From contig JAIOQB010000286.1 of assembly GCA_021413585.1 (NCBI GenBank), forward strand, positions 1 to 50,374: DNA of 50,374 nt, in the 5' to 3' direction. The notes under the pieces are model-generated. The model worked only from the letters and a program-made list of their open reading frames with translations. It did no database searches and was not told the DNA's origin. Origin of the DNA: Planctomycetia bacterium. GTDB lineage: Bacteria > Planctomycetota > Planctomycetia > Pirellulales > UBA7805. Each line of letters opens with the position of its first letter. Position 1 is the stretch's first letter. Below, piece by piece: positions 19,277 through 29,400 of this stretch. Made by a program: the position numbers and the translations under genes.

Positions 19277-20794
19277 ATGCGGTTTAATAAAGTTCTGCAA
19301 CTCTCGTTCGGTCTGCTGGTGCTGTTGTGCCTAACCATGACTCGCAATGTCGTCAATGGCACCGAAGTGGCAAGTGCCAAAGTGCCGCCGCCGGCCCCCT
19401 ACGGCGCCCTCCCCACGCCGCGGCAAGTCCGTCACGCCGAGCGCGAGTTCTACGCTTTCTGCCACTTCACTGTCGACACGTTCACCGACAAGGAATGGGG
19501 TGACGGCGACGAGAAGCCGGCCGTGTTCAATCCCACGCAGTTCGACGCGAATCAAATCGTCGCCGCGCTCAAGGCGGCCGGCTGCAAAGGGATGATTCTC
19601 ACCTGCAAGCATCACGACGGGTTTTGCCTCTGGCCCACGAAGGCCACCGCGCACAATATCTCGGCCAGCCCCTATAAGAAGGGCCAGGGGGACATCGTGC
19701 GCGAATGTGCCGACGCCTGCAAAAAAGCGGGGCTGGAGTTTGGCGTCTACCTATCGCCGTGGGACCGCAACAATGCCCACTACGGCCAACCCGCGTATGT
19801 GACCGACGTCTACCGCAAGCAACTCACCGAGTTGCTGACAAGCTACGGCCCGGTGTTTGAAGTCTGGTTCGACGGCGCCAACGGCGGCACCGGTTACTAC
19901 GGCGGCCAGCGCGGACGCCGCAACATCGACCAAACGCGCTACTATGATTGGCCCAACACCTGGGCATTGGTCCGCGAGCATCAGCCAAACGCGGTGATGT
20001 TCTCCGACGTCGGCCCCGATGTCCGCTGGTGCGGCAACGAGCGCGGCACGACCCCCGATCCGTGCCGCGCCACGATCACGTACGACGCTAGCGCCGCGCC
20101 GGGGCACCTCAACGCCTCCAAACTGGGCTCGGGCGAGCTGCACGGCAAAGTGTGGTGCCAGGCCGAAGTGGACGTTTCCATTCGTCCGGGTTGGTTCTGG
20201 CACGAAGGGCAGAACAGAAGCGTTCGCTCGCCGGAGAACCTGATGCAGATCTATCTGCAATCGGTCGGCCACGGCGCCACGCTTAACCTCAACGTGCCCC
20301 CCGACCGCCGCGGCCTGCTGCATGAAATTGACGTGGCGAGTCTGAAAACCTTCGGCGAGCATCTAAGGCAAACCTTCGACAAGAATCTGGCCGCTGGAGC
20401 CAAGCTAAAGGCCAGCAACGTCCGCGGCGGCGAGGCATCGTATGGCCCCGATAAACTACTCGACGGAGATATTTGGAGTGCCTGGGTCACGGACGACGCC
20501 GTCCACACGCCGGAAGTGGTGCTGGAACTCAGCGGCGAGAAAACCTTCAACCTGATCCGGCTCCGCGAGGACATCCGCCTCGGGCAGCGCGTCGAAGGTG
20601 TCGCCGTTGACGCTTGGATCGACGGCAAGTGGAAGCAGCTTGCCCAAGCGCAGGCCATCGGCGCGTGTCGCGTGTGGCGCGTGCCGCGCACCGCGTCGAG
20701 CAAAGTGCGCATCCGTGTGACGCAATCCCCCGTAGCCCCTGCGCTCTCCGACTTTGGCTTGTACCTGGAGCCGGCGTTCGACCAAAGACGGTAA
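19277..20794 (+). CDS. Exported alpha-L-fucosidase (GH29) with C-terminal discoidin-type domain
   Basis: A 505-residue protein with a signal peptide (about residues 1-29) and a GH29 catalytic TIM barrel. Visible family motifs: EFYAFCHFTVDTFT, CKGMILTCKHHDGFCLWP, GVYLSPWDRN and EVWFDGANGG, in which D199 is the expected nucleophile. Residues about 385-500 form an F5/8C-like domain (LLDGDIWSAWVTDD, VVLELSGEKTFNLIRLRED). The enzyme should release L-fucose from fucosylated glycans outside the cytoplasm, by a retaining mechanism. The general acid/base is not identified with certainty. It lies in a plus-strand run of exported enzymes, 44 bp before the DUF3472 gene. Confidence 0.93.
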   Translation: MRFNKVLQLSFGLLVLLCLTMTRNVVNGTEVASAKVPPPAPYGALPTPRQVRHAEREFYAFCHFTVDTFTDKEWGDGDEKPAVFNPTQFDANQIVAALKAAGCKGMILTCKHHDGFCLWPTKATAHNISASPYKKGQGDIVRECADACKKAGLEFGVYLSPWDRNNAHYGQPAYVTDVYRKQLTELLTSYGPVFEVWFDGANGGTGYYGGQRGRRNIDQTRYYDWPNTWALVREHQPNAVMFSDVGPDVRWCGNERGTTPDPCRATITYDASAAPGHLNASKLGSGELHGKVWCQAEVDVSIRPGWFWHEGQNRSVRSPENLMQIYLQSVGHGATLNLNVPPDRRGLLHEIDVASLKTFGEHLRQTFDKNLAAGAKLKASNVRGGEASYGPDKLLDGDIWSAWVTDDAVHTPEVVLELSGEKTFNLIRLREDIRLGQRVEGVAVDAWIDGKWKQLAQAQAIGACRVWRVPRTASSKVRIRVTQSPVAPALSDFGLYLEPAFDQRR

Positions 20795-20838
20795 ACAAAT
20801 AATGGAGTGGCCTCAAACCTATTCGGGGAAAAGCTGCG

Positions 20839-21720
20839 ATGAAACCACCAACCGCACTAGCCATTGCAATTCTCACCGCGGCTGCGCTGCAAACGTGCGC
20901 TGCCAGCCAGGCCCAAGCACAGCACCTGTGGTGGGATCTTGGCGGTCAGAAGGACGCGACCTGTCTGTATGGTGAGATCACCGTGCTGGCCACACACAAA
21001 ACGATTTACTATTGCGGCGCCAATTGGCATCCCGGCAGTCCAGCCGGCGGCTATTGCGGTATTCAGGATAATAGCGCGCAGGAGAAGCGGATGATCTTCT
21101 CCATCTGGGACACCAGCCCCAAGCTCAAGCCCAAGGTCACCGAGGCGGGTGCGGCGACGAAGTTCAGCCGCTTCGCCAACGAGGGTTCGGGGGCGCACAC
21201 GCATCAGGTCTGGCCCTGGAAGGTGGGCGAGACGTTTCAGTTCTTCGTTGAGAAGCGGCCGGGCACGGCGGCCGACACGACCGACGCCCGTTTCTATTAC
21301 TTCGACAAAAGCCAAAACAAGTGGCAACACGGCGCCACGATCAACTGCCCCAACGGCGGGCAGGCGAGCGTGCCCACGTTTGGCGGCGCGATCGTTTCGT
21401 TTCTGGAAAACTTCAGCGGCCGCGATCGCGATGTTCCGAAGCTGGCCCTGTACCGACTGTGGCTCGGCCCCAGCCCGGACAAGCTAAAGTGCCTGACCCG
21501 CGCCGGCGGCGACGGCAACTGGGGGCAATTGCACGACTGCTATTACCTGGCCGAAGGAGAGAAGACCCGGCTTGCAGAGGTTTTTTCAGGTTTGGAAAAG
21601 ACCTACGGAAAGTCGGCGCCCGCCGGGCAAGTCAATCTAAAACCCATTTCGGACAAGCCTTTGCCGCCGCAGGTGATCGAGGGTCTCAAACAGTTGCCGC
21701 GTGCCCCGGGAACTTCGTAG
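20839..21720 (+). CDS. Exported DUF3472-type protein
   Basis: A 293-residue protein with a signal peptide (residues 1-27, ending AQAQ). The body resembles DUF3472: GGYCGIQDNSAQEKRMIFSIWDT early on, then WKVGETFQFFVEK and a lectin-like middle, ending in a short helical tail. The family is often found beside carbohydrate-active enzymes and may bind or cleave glycans, but no activity is established. It follows the fucosidase by 44 bp, so co-transcription is likely. Cysteine residues at conserved-looking positions suggest disulfides in the periplasm or outside the cell. Confidence 0.75.
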   Translation: MKPPTALAIAILTAAALQTCAASQAQAQHLWWDLGGQKDATCLYGEITVLATHKTIYYCGANWHPGSPAGGYCGIQDNSAQEKRMIFSIWDTSPKLKPKVTEAGAATKFSRFANEGSGAHTHQVWPWKVGETFQFFVEKRPGTAADTTDARFYYFDKSQNKWQHGATINCPNGGQASVPTFGGAIVSFLENFSGRDRDVPKLALYRLWLGPSPDKLKCLTRAGGDGNWGQLHDCYYLAEGEKTRLAEVFSGLEKTYGKSAPAGQVNLKPISDKPLPPQVIEGLKQLPRAPGTS

Positions 21721-21780
21721 TTTTAACACCGACAACCGGGGTTCGCTTGCCCTACGCGAAAACAAGAGACGACGAGATTT

Positions 21781-21820
21781 GCCCCCTCGCTCGCGCTCTC
21801 GCGACTCGGGCTAGTGTCGA
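21781..21820 (+). repeat. Interspersed inverted repeat, family A, half copy
   Basis: GCCCCCTCGCTCGCGCTCTC then GCGACTCGGGCTAGTGTCGA matches the right half of the family A elements at 33147, 35180 and 46258. The left arm is missing or too diverged to see. Confidence 0.65.
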
Positions 21821-21975
21821 TTCGTGACGCCAGTTGTAACGTGCTGCCTGCTCGTTTACGCTAAGTGCGGATTCACGAATTTCCCACCCACGCCGCTTCC
21901 CCTCACCCGCCCCGAGTCCGTACGCCCGATCACCGCCCCGCGGTTCGACGGGCACCAAGCCACTGGAGGCACACG

Positions 21976-23580
21976 ATGACCGGAATTGCTGCGCTCAAAC
22001 GGGTCTTCGGTTGTGCCCTGCTGGTCTTCTGCGGCGAGTCCGCCTGGGCGGCGGAGCTGCCCGCCAAAATCCATGGCCGCGTGGTTCTCGACGCCAACGC
22101 CAATGGCCAGCTCGACGCGGACGAAAAAGGAGTGGCCGGCGTCGCAGTCAGCGACGGCGTGCAATGGGTGCTCACCGACGCCGCCGGCAACTACGAACTG
22201 ACGCTCGCCGACGATCCGCTATTTCCGTTCCGCGGCGCGCGGACGATCACCATGTCGTGGCCCAGCAATTTTTGGCCGTCGTCTCTGTGGTGGCGGCGAC
22301 TGGCCGATCTGCCGGCGGACGGCCGGCTGGACTTTGGGCTGCGACCCGACAAACAGTTGCTGCCGATCACGTTCGTGCATGGCACCGATCCGCACAATTC
22401 GATGATCGGGGTGTTCAACAAGGTGATGCGTGATGAGATAGAGCGAATGAAGTCGCGCGTCCACCTGGCGTTCATCACCGGCGACCTGGGTTACGCCTCG
22501 TACCCTGGCGTGGAGCAGTCGTTCCCGCCGATTCGCCAATACACCGACGCGTTCCCCGTGCCGATGTTTCACGCCATCGGCAATCACGACGTCGTCGGCC
22601 TGCACGGCCCCGATTGGAGCAAGCCTACCGAGTTTCACGGCTACGGGGCGTTCACCAAGTACATCAGCCCGGTCCGCTGGTCGTTCGACTACGCGGGCAT
22701 TCACTTTGTGGGGCTCGACTGGTCGCACCGGGTCGGGCCGGAGTTGAAAACGCTCGAAACCAGCGGCATTGAGGAGACCGCCGCCAAATGGCTCGATGCC
22801 GACCTGTCGCGCGTGGCGAAGCCGGCCCGCATCTACTTGTTCATGCACAACGGCTACGACGTGACCGACCGGCTCGCTCCGCTGCTGGCCAAGCATCACG
22901 TCGAATTGTTTCTGGCCGGGCACTCGCATCGCAACGTGGACGACGAGATCGCCGGCACGCCGTACTTGATGACCTGCAACATGATCGGCCCGTACAAGCT
23001 GGTGAACATCACGGACAAGGGATTTCAGGTCATCCATCGCTGCATGGGTTGCAAGCAGCCCGGCATCAACCATCGAGGCGGCAGCGCATCGTATCCCAAA
23101 ACCGGCGGCTGCCGCGTCTTCATCCCTGACTTCACGGCGCGCCGCGGCGCGCACGGCGCGATTGCGGAAAAATCAGTCGACGCCGCAGGACAACCCGCCG
23201 GGGACGTGAAGGCCCAACGACTGGAGGCCGCGCTGACCGTCGAGCCCGGCACCGCCAAGGCATGGGGCGTGCGCATCGGCCCCGACTCGAATGGCAAGTC
23301 CGTCGAATTCTGGGCCAGCCCCACCGACGTCAGTTGCGGCGACGTGGTGACCGATCCGGCCCGCGACGTGGGACAGAAGATCGACACGTACCATTTTGCA
23401 CTGGACGAAGGGGGACTGTCCGTGTGGTGCAACAACCATGCGCGGTTCGACGTGCCATACATTCCCAGCTCGCCGGTCGGCGTCATGGCGATCGCCAAGG
23501 ACGGCGCGGCCCAGGTACACAATCTCGACGTGTGGGAACTCAAGCCAGGGGCGCCGATTCGGCAGTACAAGGAAAAGTAA
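21976..23580 (+). CDS. Exported calcineurin-like metallophosphoesterase
   Basis: A 534-residue protein. ATG 21976, 8 nt after GGAGG, is preferred to a start 111 bp upstream. After the signal peptide (1-26) comes a small beta-sandwich of the Metallophos_N/SdrD-B-like kind (KIHGRVVLDANANGQLDADE; residues 31-125). The catalytic domain shows the full metal-ligand set of the superfamily: D138-x-H140, GD at 169-170, GNHD at 202-205 and GHSH at 315-318. A C-terminal beta domain (about 395-530) is typical of this subfamily. It probably hydrolyses a phosphoester outside the cytoplasm; the substrate is unknown. Gene order suggests that it serves the same catabolic locus as the fucosidase. Confidence 0.9.
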   Translation: MTGIAALKRVFGCALLVFCGESAWAAELPAKIHGRVVLDANANGQLDADEKGVAGVAVSDGVQWVLTDAAGNYELTLADDPLFPFRGARTITMSWPSNFWPSSLWWRRLADLPADGRLDFGLRPDKQLLPITFVHGTDPHNSMIGVFNKVMRDEIERMKSRVHLAFITGDLGYASYPGVEQSFPPIRQYTDAFPVPMFHAIGNHDVVGLHGPDWSKPTEFHGYGAFTKYISPVRWSFDYAGIHFVGLDWSHRVGPELKTLETSGIEETAAKWLDADLSRVAKPARIYLFMHNGYDVTDRLAPLLAKHHVELFLAGHSHRNVDDEIAGTPYLMTCNMIGPYKLVNITDKGFQVIHRCMGCKQPGINHRGGSASYPKTGGCRVFIPDFTARRGAHGAIAEKSVDAAGQPAGDVKAQRLEAALTVEPGTAKAWGVRIGPDSNGKSVEFWASPTDVSCGDVVTDPARDVGQKIDTYHFALDEGGLSVWCNNHARFDVPYIPSSPVGVMAIAKDGAAQVHNLDVWELKPGAPIRQYKEK

Positions 23581-23586
23581 TCACGA

Positions 23587-23724
23587 GCACTGGCAAAGCC
23601 AGTGGCACACGAAAGGAGCAAGGCGGGCACAGGCCGCACGATTGAGGCAACTCCGCACAACCAGTAACCTCGTCCCTGGTTTTCGCCTCCGTCCGTGTGC
23701 CACTGGCTATGCCAGTGCTGGCAC
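23587..23724 (+). repeat. Paired inverted repeats, family E, two copies
   Basis: Two short inverted repeats in opposite orientation: GCACTGGCAAAGCCAGTGGC at 23587-23606 and, at 23697-23724, GTGCCACTGGC/GCCAGTG plus GCTGGCAC. They lie about 90 bp apart between two plus-strand genes. A related perfect hairpin is at 49815-49842. Confidence 0.75.
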
Positions 23725-23805
23725 CACCAAGTCGCTCAACACACTGCATGCAGCCGCGCTTTCTCTAACTCGAAACCACTGATCGTCAGGAAAAAGGGGA
23801 CCGAC

Positions 23806-24786
23806 ATGCGCACTTTCGCTTCGTGGATCAACCTGCTCGCGGCCATCGTTCTTATTCCGCTGTGCGCAACTCGCGGGCACGCCGCGGACGCCACTCCCAC
23901 CAAAAAAGTCCTGCTGATCGGCATCGACGGCTGCCGCCCCGACGCCCTGGCCAAAGCCAAGGCGCCGAACCTCAACGCGCTGGCCGATGGCGGCGCCTCT
24001 TCCTTTACGGCCCAAATCCTGCCGCTGCGAATCGTCGACGCCGAGACGAGCAGCGGGCCCGGTTGGACTTCCATGCTCAGCGGCGCGTGGCCCGACAAGC
24101 ACGGCTGGATCGACGATGTCCGCCGCCGCCGCTTCAATGGACAATACCCTCATTTCTTCGGCCGGCTGAAGACGTTCAATCCCAAACTCAACACAGTTTC
24201 AATTATCACCTGGCCCGAGATCCAACGGATGACCACTGGCGCCGACGTGAACGAAGTCGCCAAGGGAGACAACGCGGCGGTGGAGCGCGGCATTGAAGTG
24301 CTAACGAAGCAGAATCCCGACGTCGTGTTCATTCACTTGGACGACGTGGACGGCGCCGGCCACGCCAAAGGCTTCAACCCCGAGCTGCCCGAGTACATCA
24401 AGGCGATCGAGGAAACCGACGCCCGCGTGGGGCGGATTGTTGAAGCCGTCAAGAAGCGGCCGACGTACGCCCAGGAGGACTGGCTGATTCTCGTCAGCAG
24501 CGACCACGGCGGCTGGGGAACCGGGCACAACAGCCACCGCAACGTGGTGCCGGAGATCCGCAAAGTGTTCTTCATCGCCAACGGCCCCGCGGCCGAGAAG
24601 GGGACAATCGCCGGGCAGGTGTACACCGTTGACGTGGCCGCCACGGCGCTGGCACACATGGGCGTGAAGCTCGACCCCGCCTGGAAGCTCGACGGCGTGC
24701 CAGCCGGTTTGAAAGGCTTTCCCACGCCAGCCGTCTCGCGCCCCAACGAACCGGCGGCGACGGTGCTGATTCGGGCGAAGAAGTAG
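23806..24786 (+). CDS. Exported type I phosphodiesterase/nucleotide pyrophosphatase-like protein
   Basis: A 326-residue member of the alkaline phosphatase superfamily. A signal peptide (1-27) is followed by VLLIGIDGCRPDAL (metal-ligand Asp41), a nucleophile segment SGPGWTSMLSG (Thr88 likely), LDDVDGAGHAKGF and SSDHGGWGTGHN (Asp, His, His ligands). The C-X-P-S-R signature of sulfatases is absent, so it is not a formylglycine sulfatase. It should hydrolyse a phosphodiester or phosphonate outside the cytoplasm. ATG 23806 is chosen because AAAAAGGGG lies 7 nt upstream; an upstream extension of 37 codons comes from repeat sequence. Confidence 0.88.
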   Translation: MRTFASWINLLAAIVLIPLCATRGHAADATPTKKVLLIGIDGCRPDALAKAKAPNLNALADGGASSFTAQILPLRIVDAETSSGPGWTSMLSGAWPDKHGWIDDVRRRRFNGQYPHFFGRLKTFNPKLNTVSIITWPEIQRMTTGADVNEVAKGDNAAVERGIEVLTKQNPDVVFIHLDDVDGAGHAKGFNPELPEYIKAIEETDARVGRIVEAVKKRPTYAQEDWLILVSSDHGGWGTGHNSHRNVVPEIRKVFFIANGPAAEKGTIAGQVYTVDVAATALAHMGVKLDPAWKLDGVPAGLKGFPTPAVSRPNEPAATVLIRAKK

Positions 24787-24802
24787 AGGGCTTGCCAAGC
24801 CC

Positions 24803-24932
24803 GTGGGTGCCTGGGGCTGAACGTAGCGCAGCGCAGTGAAGCCCCAGATGATGATTCGAGCACTTGAAGCGCAATCGATTACCAGGGCCACGCGTTACCC
24901 TCCCCCGGCCCCTCCCTGAAAGGGAGGGGGGG
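24803..24932 (-). repeat. Composite interspersed repeat, families C and D, copy 2
   Basis: A GTGCCTGGGGCTGAACGTAG module is followed about 35 nt on by GCGCAATCGATTACC, ACGCGTTACCCTCCCCC and the CCTCCCTGAAAGGGAGG hairpin. The same order, in reverse orientation, fills 48077-48178, where the middle is about 25 nt shorter. The first module alone recurs at 11514-11563. Confidence 0.8.
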
Positions 24933-24963
24933 TACGGACACGGACGTTTTCCCGAGACGACCC

Positions 24964-24990
24964 CGCAATGATCTTGCGAATCACTTTATC
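24964..24990 (-). pseudogene. Remnant of a second DUF1501 C-terminus
   Basis: Read leftward this gives DKVIRKIIAG, against GNVIHKIIA-stop at the end of the gene at 25019. The nucleotides agree at about 23 of 27 positions with 25022-25048. It looks like the last trace of a duplicated or recombined DUF1501 gene, 58 bp downstream of the intact one. Confidence 0.5.
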
Positions 24991-25018
24991 GGCAGCTGAT
25001 AGCTGACAGCCTTTGTCG

Positions 25019-26479
25019 CTACGCAATGATCTTATGAATCACATTACCCGCCACGTCGGTCAGCCGGAAGTCGCGGCCGTTGTAGCGATACGTCAGCCGC
25101 TCGTGGTTGATGCCCAGCAGGTGCAGAATCGTGGCGTGCAGGTCGTTGACGCTCACGCGATCGACCACCGATTTGAAACCCACCTCGTCCGTCTCGCCGT
25201 AGGAGACGCCCGCTTTGACGCCGCCGCCGGCCAGCCAATACGTAAACGCGTGCGGGTTGTGGTCGCGCCCCGGCTTGTCTCCCTTTTGCGCGATCGGCAG
25301 CCGGCCGAACTCCCCGCCCCAGATCACCAAAGTCTCATCGAGCAATCCGCGCTGCGCGAGGTCGGCCAGCAAGCCGGCCACGGGCTGATCGGTTTCCTTG
25401 GCAAAGCCGCTGTGGTTGCCCTGGATGTCCATGTGGCCGTCCCAACTGAGTTGGTTGTCCATGCCGCCGGAATAAATCTGCACGAACCGCACACCCCGCT
25501 CGACCATCCGCCGGGCGATCAGGCATTGCCGGGCAAAGTGGCCGCACTCTGGTTTGTCCAGCCCATACAGCTCGCGGATGTTCTGCGGCTCGCGCTCGAT
25601 GGCAATCGCTTCCGGCGCAGCCATCTGCATGCGATACGCCAGCTCAAAGCTTTCGATCCGCGCGGCCAGCTCTTGCTGTGCCGGATGCTGCGACAGGTTT
25701 TCGCGGTTCAACTGCGCCAGCAGATTGAGCTGCGAACGCTGCTGCGCGTCGCTCATCCCGGCTGGGCGCTCCAGGTTGGCGATCGGGGCGCCTTTTGGAC
25801 TGAGGTACGTTCCCTGATAGACGCCAGGTAAAAAACCTGCGCTCCAGTTGGAAGAGTTCCCCTTGGGCAGTCCACGACCTTTGGGGTCCGACATGACGAC
25901 AAACGCCGGCAGGTCGCGGCTTTCGGAACCCAGGCCGTAGGTGACCCACGATCCGGCGCAGGGGAGCCCCATCCGCGTGGTGCCGGTGTTCATCATGAAC
26001 AGGGCGGGGCTGTGGTTGTTGCTCTTCGTGTAGCCCGAATGGATGAACGCCATCCGGTCGACTTGTTGGGCGAGATACGGAAAGAGCGATGAGACCCACT
26101 TGCCAGTCTGGCCATGCTGCGTGAACGTAAACGGCGACTTCATCAGCGCCCCGACCTGCTCTGGGAAGAAGCCAGTCTTCTTGTCGAAGCCGGGCAGCTC
26201 GCCGCCGTGCCGCTTCGTCAGCTCGGGCTTGTAGTCCCACGTGTCGACTTGGCTGGGACCGCCGTTGACGAAAATCCAGATCACCGATTTTGCACGGGCG
26301 GCAAAGTTCGGCGCCTTGGGGGCGAGCGGATTGAGCACCTGCTGGGCCGCGTCGGCCGAGCCCAAGAGGCCGCTATCACCCAACAGTCCAGCGAGTCCCA
26401 ACAAACCCAGCCCGCCGCCGCACTTGGCCAGCATGTCGCGGCGATTGAGCGTGAGTGGGTCGCGGTGGCGTTGGATCAT
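25019..26479 (-). CDS. DUF1501 protein, partner of the DUF1549/1553 gene
   Basis: A 486-residue DUF1501 protein. A Tat-like signal (LNRRDMLAKCGGGLGLLGLAGLLG) comes first. The body has the alkaline-phosphatase/sulfatase-like family phrases IWIFVNGGPSQVDTWDYKPEL, FIHSGYTKSNNHSPALFMMNTG, RFVQIYSGGMDNQLSWDGH, VIWGGEFGRLPI and RDHNPHAFTYWLAGGGVKAG. Its start is 6 bp after the stop of the DUF1549/1553 gene, so the two are translationally close and surely one operon. DUF1501 proteins nearly always accompany these cytochromes in planctomycetes. The reaction is not known, although the fold suggests hydrolysis of a sulfate or phosphate ester. Confidence 0.93.
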   Translation of the reverse strand: MIQRHRDPLTLNRRDMLAKCGGGLGLLGLAGLLGDSGLLGSADAAQQVLNPLAPKAPNFAARAKSVIWIFVNGGPSQVDTWDYKPELTKRHGGELPGFDKKTGFFPEQVGALMKSPFTFTQHGQTGKWVSSLFPYLAQQVDRMAFIHSGYTKSNNHSPALFMMNTGTTRMGLPCAGSWVTYGLGSESRDLPAFVVMSDPKGRGLPKGNSSNWSAGFLPGVYQGTYLSPKGAPIANLERPAGMSDAQQRSQLNLLAQLNRENLSQHPAQQELAARIESFELAYRMQMAAPEAIAIEREPQNIRELYGLDKPECGHFARQCLIARRMVERGVRFVQIYSGGMDNQLSWDGHMDIQGNHSGFAKETDQPVAGLLADLAQRGLLDETLVIWGGEFGRLPIAQKGDKPGRDHNPHAFTYWLAGGGVKAGVSYGETDEVGFKSVVDRVSVNDLHATILHLLGINHERLTYRYNGRDFRLTDVAGNVIHKIIA

Positions 26480-26485
26480 GGGTTA

Positions 26486-29400
26486 TTACTCCACGTATAC
26501 AAACTCATTGAGCGCCAACAGCGCCTGGCAAAAGTCCGCCAGTGCTTGCCGTTTGGCGTCCTTCTGATTTGTCTTCTGATACGAGTCGGCCTGGCTCTTG
26601 ATGAACGCCGCACACTCCGTCACTTCTTTGTCCGTCGGCAATCGACCCACGGCAACGCGGAATCCTTGCCGCACCGCATCCTCCGGCGACTTCTCCGCCG
26701 CGGCGGCCAACTGGCCGGCGAAATCCTGGGCACAGGCTCGCACCAGCGGGCTGTTGATCAGCAGCAGGGCCTGCGGGGCGACGGTGGTGGTCGACCGCGC
26801 ACCCTGGCTGCTGAGCGCCTCGGGGGCGTCGAACATTTGCATCATCGGAATCATCTGGCTGCGCTTGACGGTGAAATAAATGCTGCGGCGATTGCTCATC
26901 CCGTCGAGCGTGCCCGGGCCGTACATCGCCGGATTCAATCGCCCGCTGACCGCCAGGATGCTGTCGCGAATCACCTCCGCGTCCAGCCGCGACAGCGGAT
27001 ATTGCCCCCACAGCTCGTTCTGCGGATCGGCGGCGACGCGGGCCGCGTCCACCTGCGAACTCTGCCGATACACCGCGCTGGTCATGATCAACTTGTGCAG
27101 CGGCTTGAGCTTCCATCCTTCGGCAATCAGCCGGCCCGCCAAGTAATCGAGCAGCTCTGGATGCGTGGGCCGGTCTCCCTGCTTACCAAAGTCGTTCACC
27201 GTGGCGACCAGGCCGCGGCCGAAATGATGCTGCCAGAGGCGATTGACCATCACGCGGGCCGCCTGCTGGCCGGCTCCTTCGTCGGCGTCGGTGATCCAAC
27301 GGGCCAACGTTGCCCGCCGGTACGACGTCTTGGCCCCCGCCGGCGGCGCCACGCGCCAATGTTCCACGCGCTGTGATGCGGGCATCAACACCTGCAGGAA
27401 CCCGGGCGCGGCCACGCCCTCTTTCTGATTCGAATCGCCGCGGCGGAGGAAATGCGTTTCAGGCAGAAAATCCACGCCTTGCGTATGCAGGCGGATCGGC
27501 GTGATTCCTTCGCTGACCACCATCACCTTGGTGGTCTTGGCCTTGGGACGCTGGGCTTCAAAACGGACGAGTTCCTGATGTAACTGGTTCCACGTCGGGT
27601 CCAGCTCGCGATAGCTCTCAATAAGCTTCGACCTCTGCGCCGCGTCCAAGCCTTGAACCCCGCCGGCCGCTTTGATCTGCGCCAGCAGCCTGGACTTCGG
27701 ATCACTAGACGAATCATTGCCAAGGGCCGGGCTGGCCGCGGTACTCACGGAGAGCCGCAGCCGCCCGAGGCTGTGCTGCGCGTTGTTCTGAAACCGCAAC
27801 CGGAACGTCAGCACCGTACCGCCGTCGAAGCCAATGGGTTTAGCGAAGTCGAACGCCGCCGCCTGGTCGTGGCCAATGCCCCCCAGGTCCACCGCCCAGC
27901 CGCTGGTGGCGTCAGCGTCGATCGCCGCGGCGATCGGCAGGCCCGGTTGCTGGAACGTGGCCCGAGGGTTAAGCAGCGTCGCGTCTTGCGCGGGCTTCGT
28001 GTCGTTTGTCGGCGCGACGGTCACATGCAAATCGGTCAAACAGAAATTGCCGTTGGCGGCGCGCCCCGGTCCGCGGCGGACCAGGCCGTCATTCGTCATT
28101 GCCTCCAAGCGGAACGCCTTGATCCCCTTGAGCTTGCTGGTGGCGACGAAGGCGTATTCCTCCATCGCCGGGCTCTTGCCGCCGGCCACGAGCGAACCAT
28201 CCGGCTGCTTGGTGAATTGCGTGCCGCCTTGTGATTTTGATTCCGAGACGTCGAGCACAGTCCAAGCAGCAGCGGAAGGCTCGGCGTCGCTCTTATTCGA
28301 TTGGCTGGCCAGCCACACGTCAAACCGCCCCGGCAATTCCTTGGCTTCATACTGCGCGAGCTTCTCCGCCAGCCGGCTCCGCTCGCGCTCAAACTTCGCC
28401 ATTCGCTCCAAGTCCGCACTGTCGGCGGCCAGGTCGACTTCGCCGCGCACGGCGGTCGTGAACGTGGCCAGCATGCGGTAATAGTCGGCCTGCGGAATCG
28501 GATCGAACTTATGGTCGTGGCAGCGGGCACAACCGACAGTCATCCCCAGAAATGCCACACCGGTGGTGGCCGTCATGTCGTCCAAGGCGTCGTACCGCGT
28601 GCGCTCGACTTCGTTGGCCGTGATCTGCGTGGGGAACACGCCCGCGCCGAGGAAGCCGGTGGCCATCATCGCCAGCGGATCGCCGGGGGCCAGCTCGTCG
28701 CCGGCCAACTGCCAGCGGACGAACTGGTCGTACGGCATGTCTTGATTCAGCGCCCGGATCACGAAGTCGCGATAGTGAAACGCGTTCTTGCGATCGTAGT
28801 CGTGCTCGAAGCCAAAGCTTTCGGCAAACCGGGCCACGTCGAGCCAGTGCCGGGCCCAACGTTCGCCGTAGTGTGGGCTGGCTAGCAGCCGGTCGATCAG
28901 TTTTTCGTAGGCGTCTGGCGAATTGTCCTGCACGAAGGCGTCGATCTCGGCGGGCGTCGGCGGCAGGCCGGTCAGATCGAACGTGGCGCGGCGAATCAAG
29001 ATCCGTTTCTCCGCCGCCTCGTTCGGCCGCAGCGATTTCGCCTCCAGCCGGGCCAGAATAAAACGATCGAGCGGCGTGCGCACCCAGGCGGTGGACTTCA
29101 CGTCGGGCAGGGCAGGGTGCGTGAGCGGCTTGAACGCCCAATACGCCTTGGCCGCTTCCGGCACAACGGTTTCAGTCCACGAGACGGCGGACTTGCCTTT
29201 GTCGACGAGCGGTTTGTCGTACGGCGCGCCCAAATCGATCCAGCGGGCGACGTTGGCGATCTGGCCATCGGTGAGCTTGGCCGCTTCCTGCGGCATCGTC
29301 GGCTCGGCGACGTGCTTGATCAATTGATACAACCGGCTGTGAGCGGCGTCGCCCGGAATGACCGTCTTCGCCTTCCCCTCGGCCCCCCCCTTGAGCAGCC

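Noticed and set aside
23806-24786. Call as a formylglycine sulfatase
   Set aside because: The C-X-P-S-R motif is absent; the nucleophile region is GPGWTSML, as in type I phosphodiesterases.
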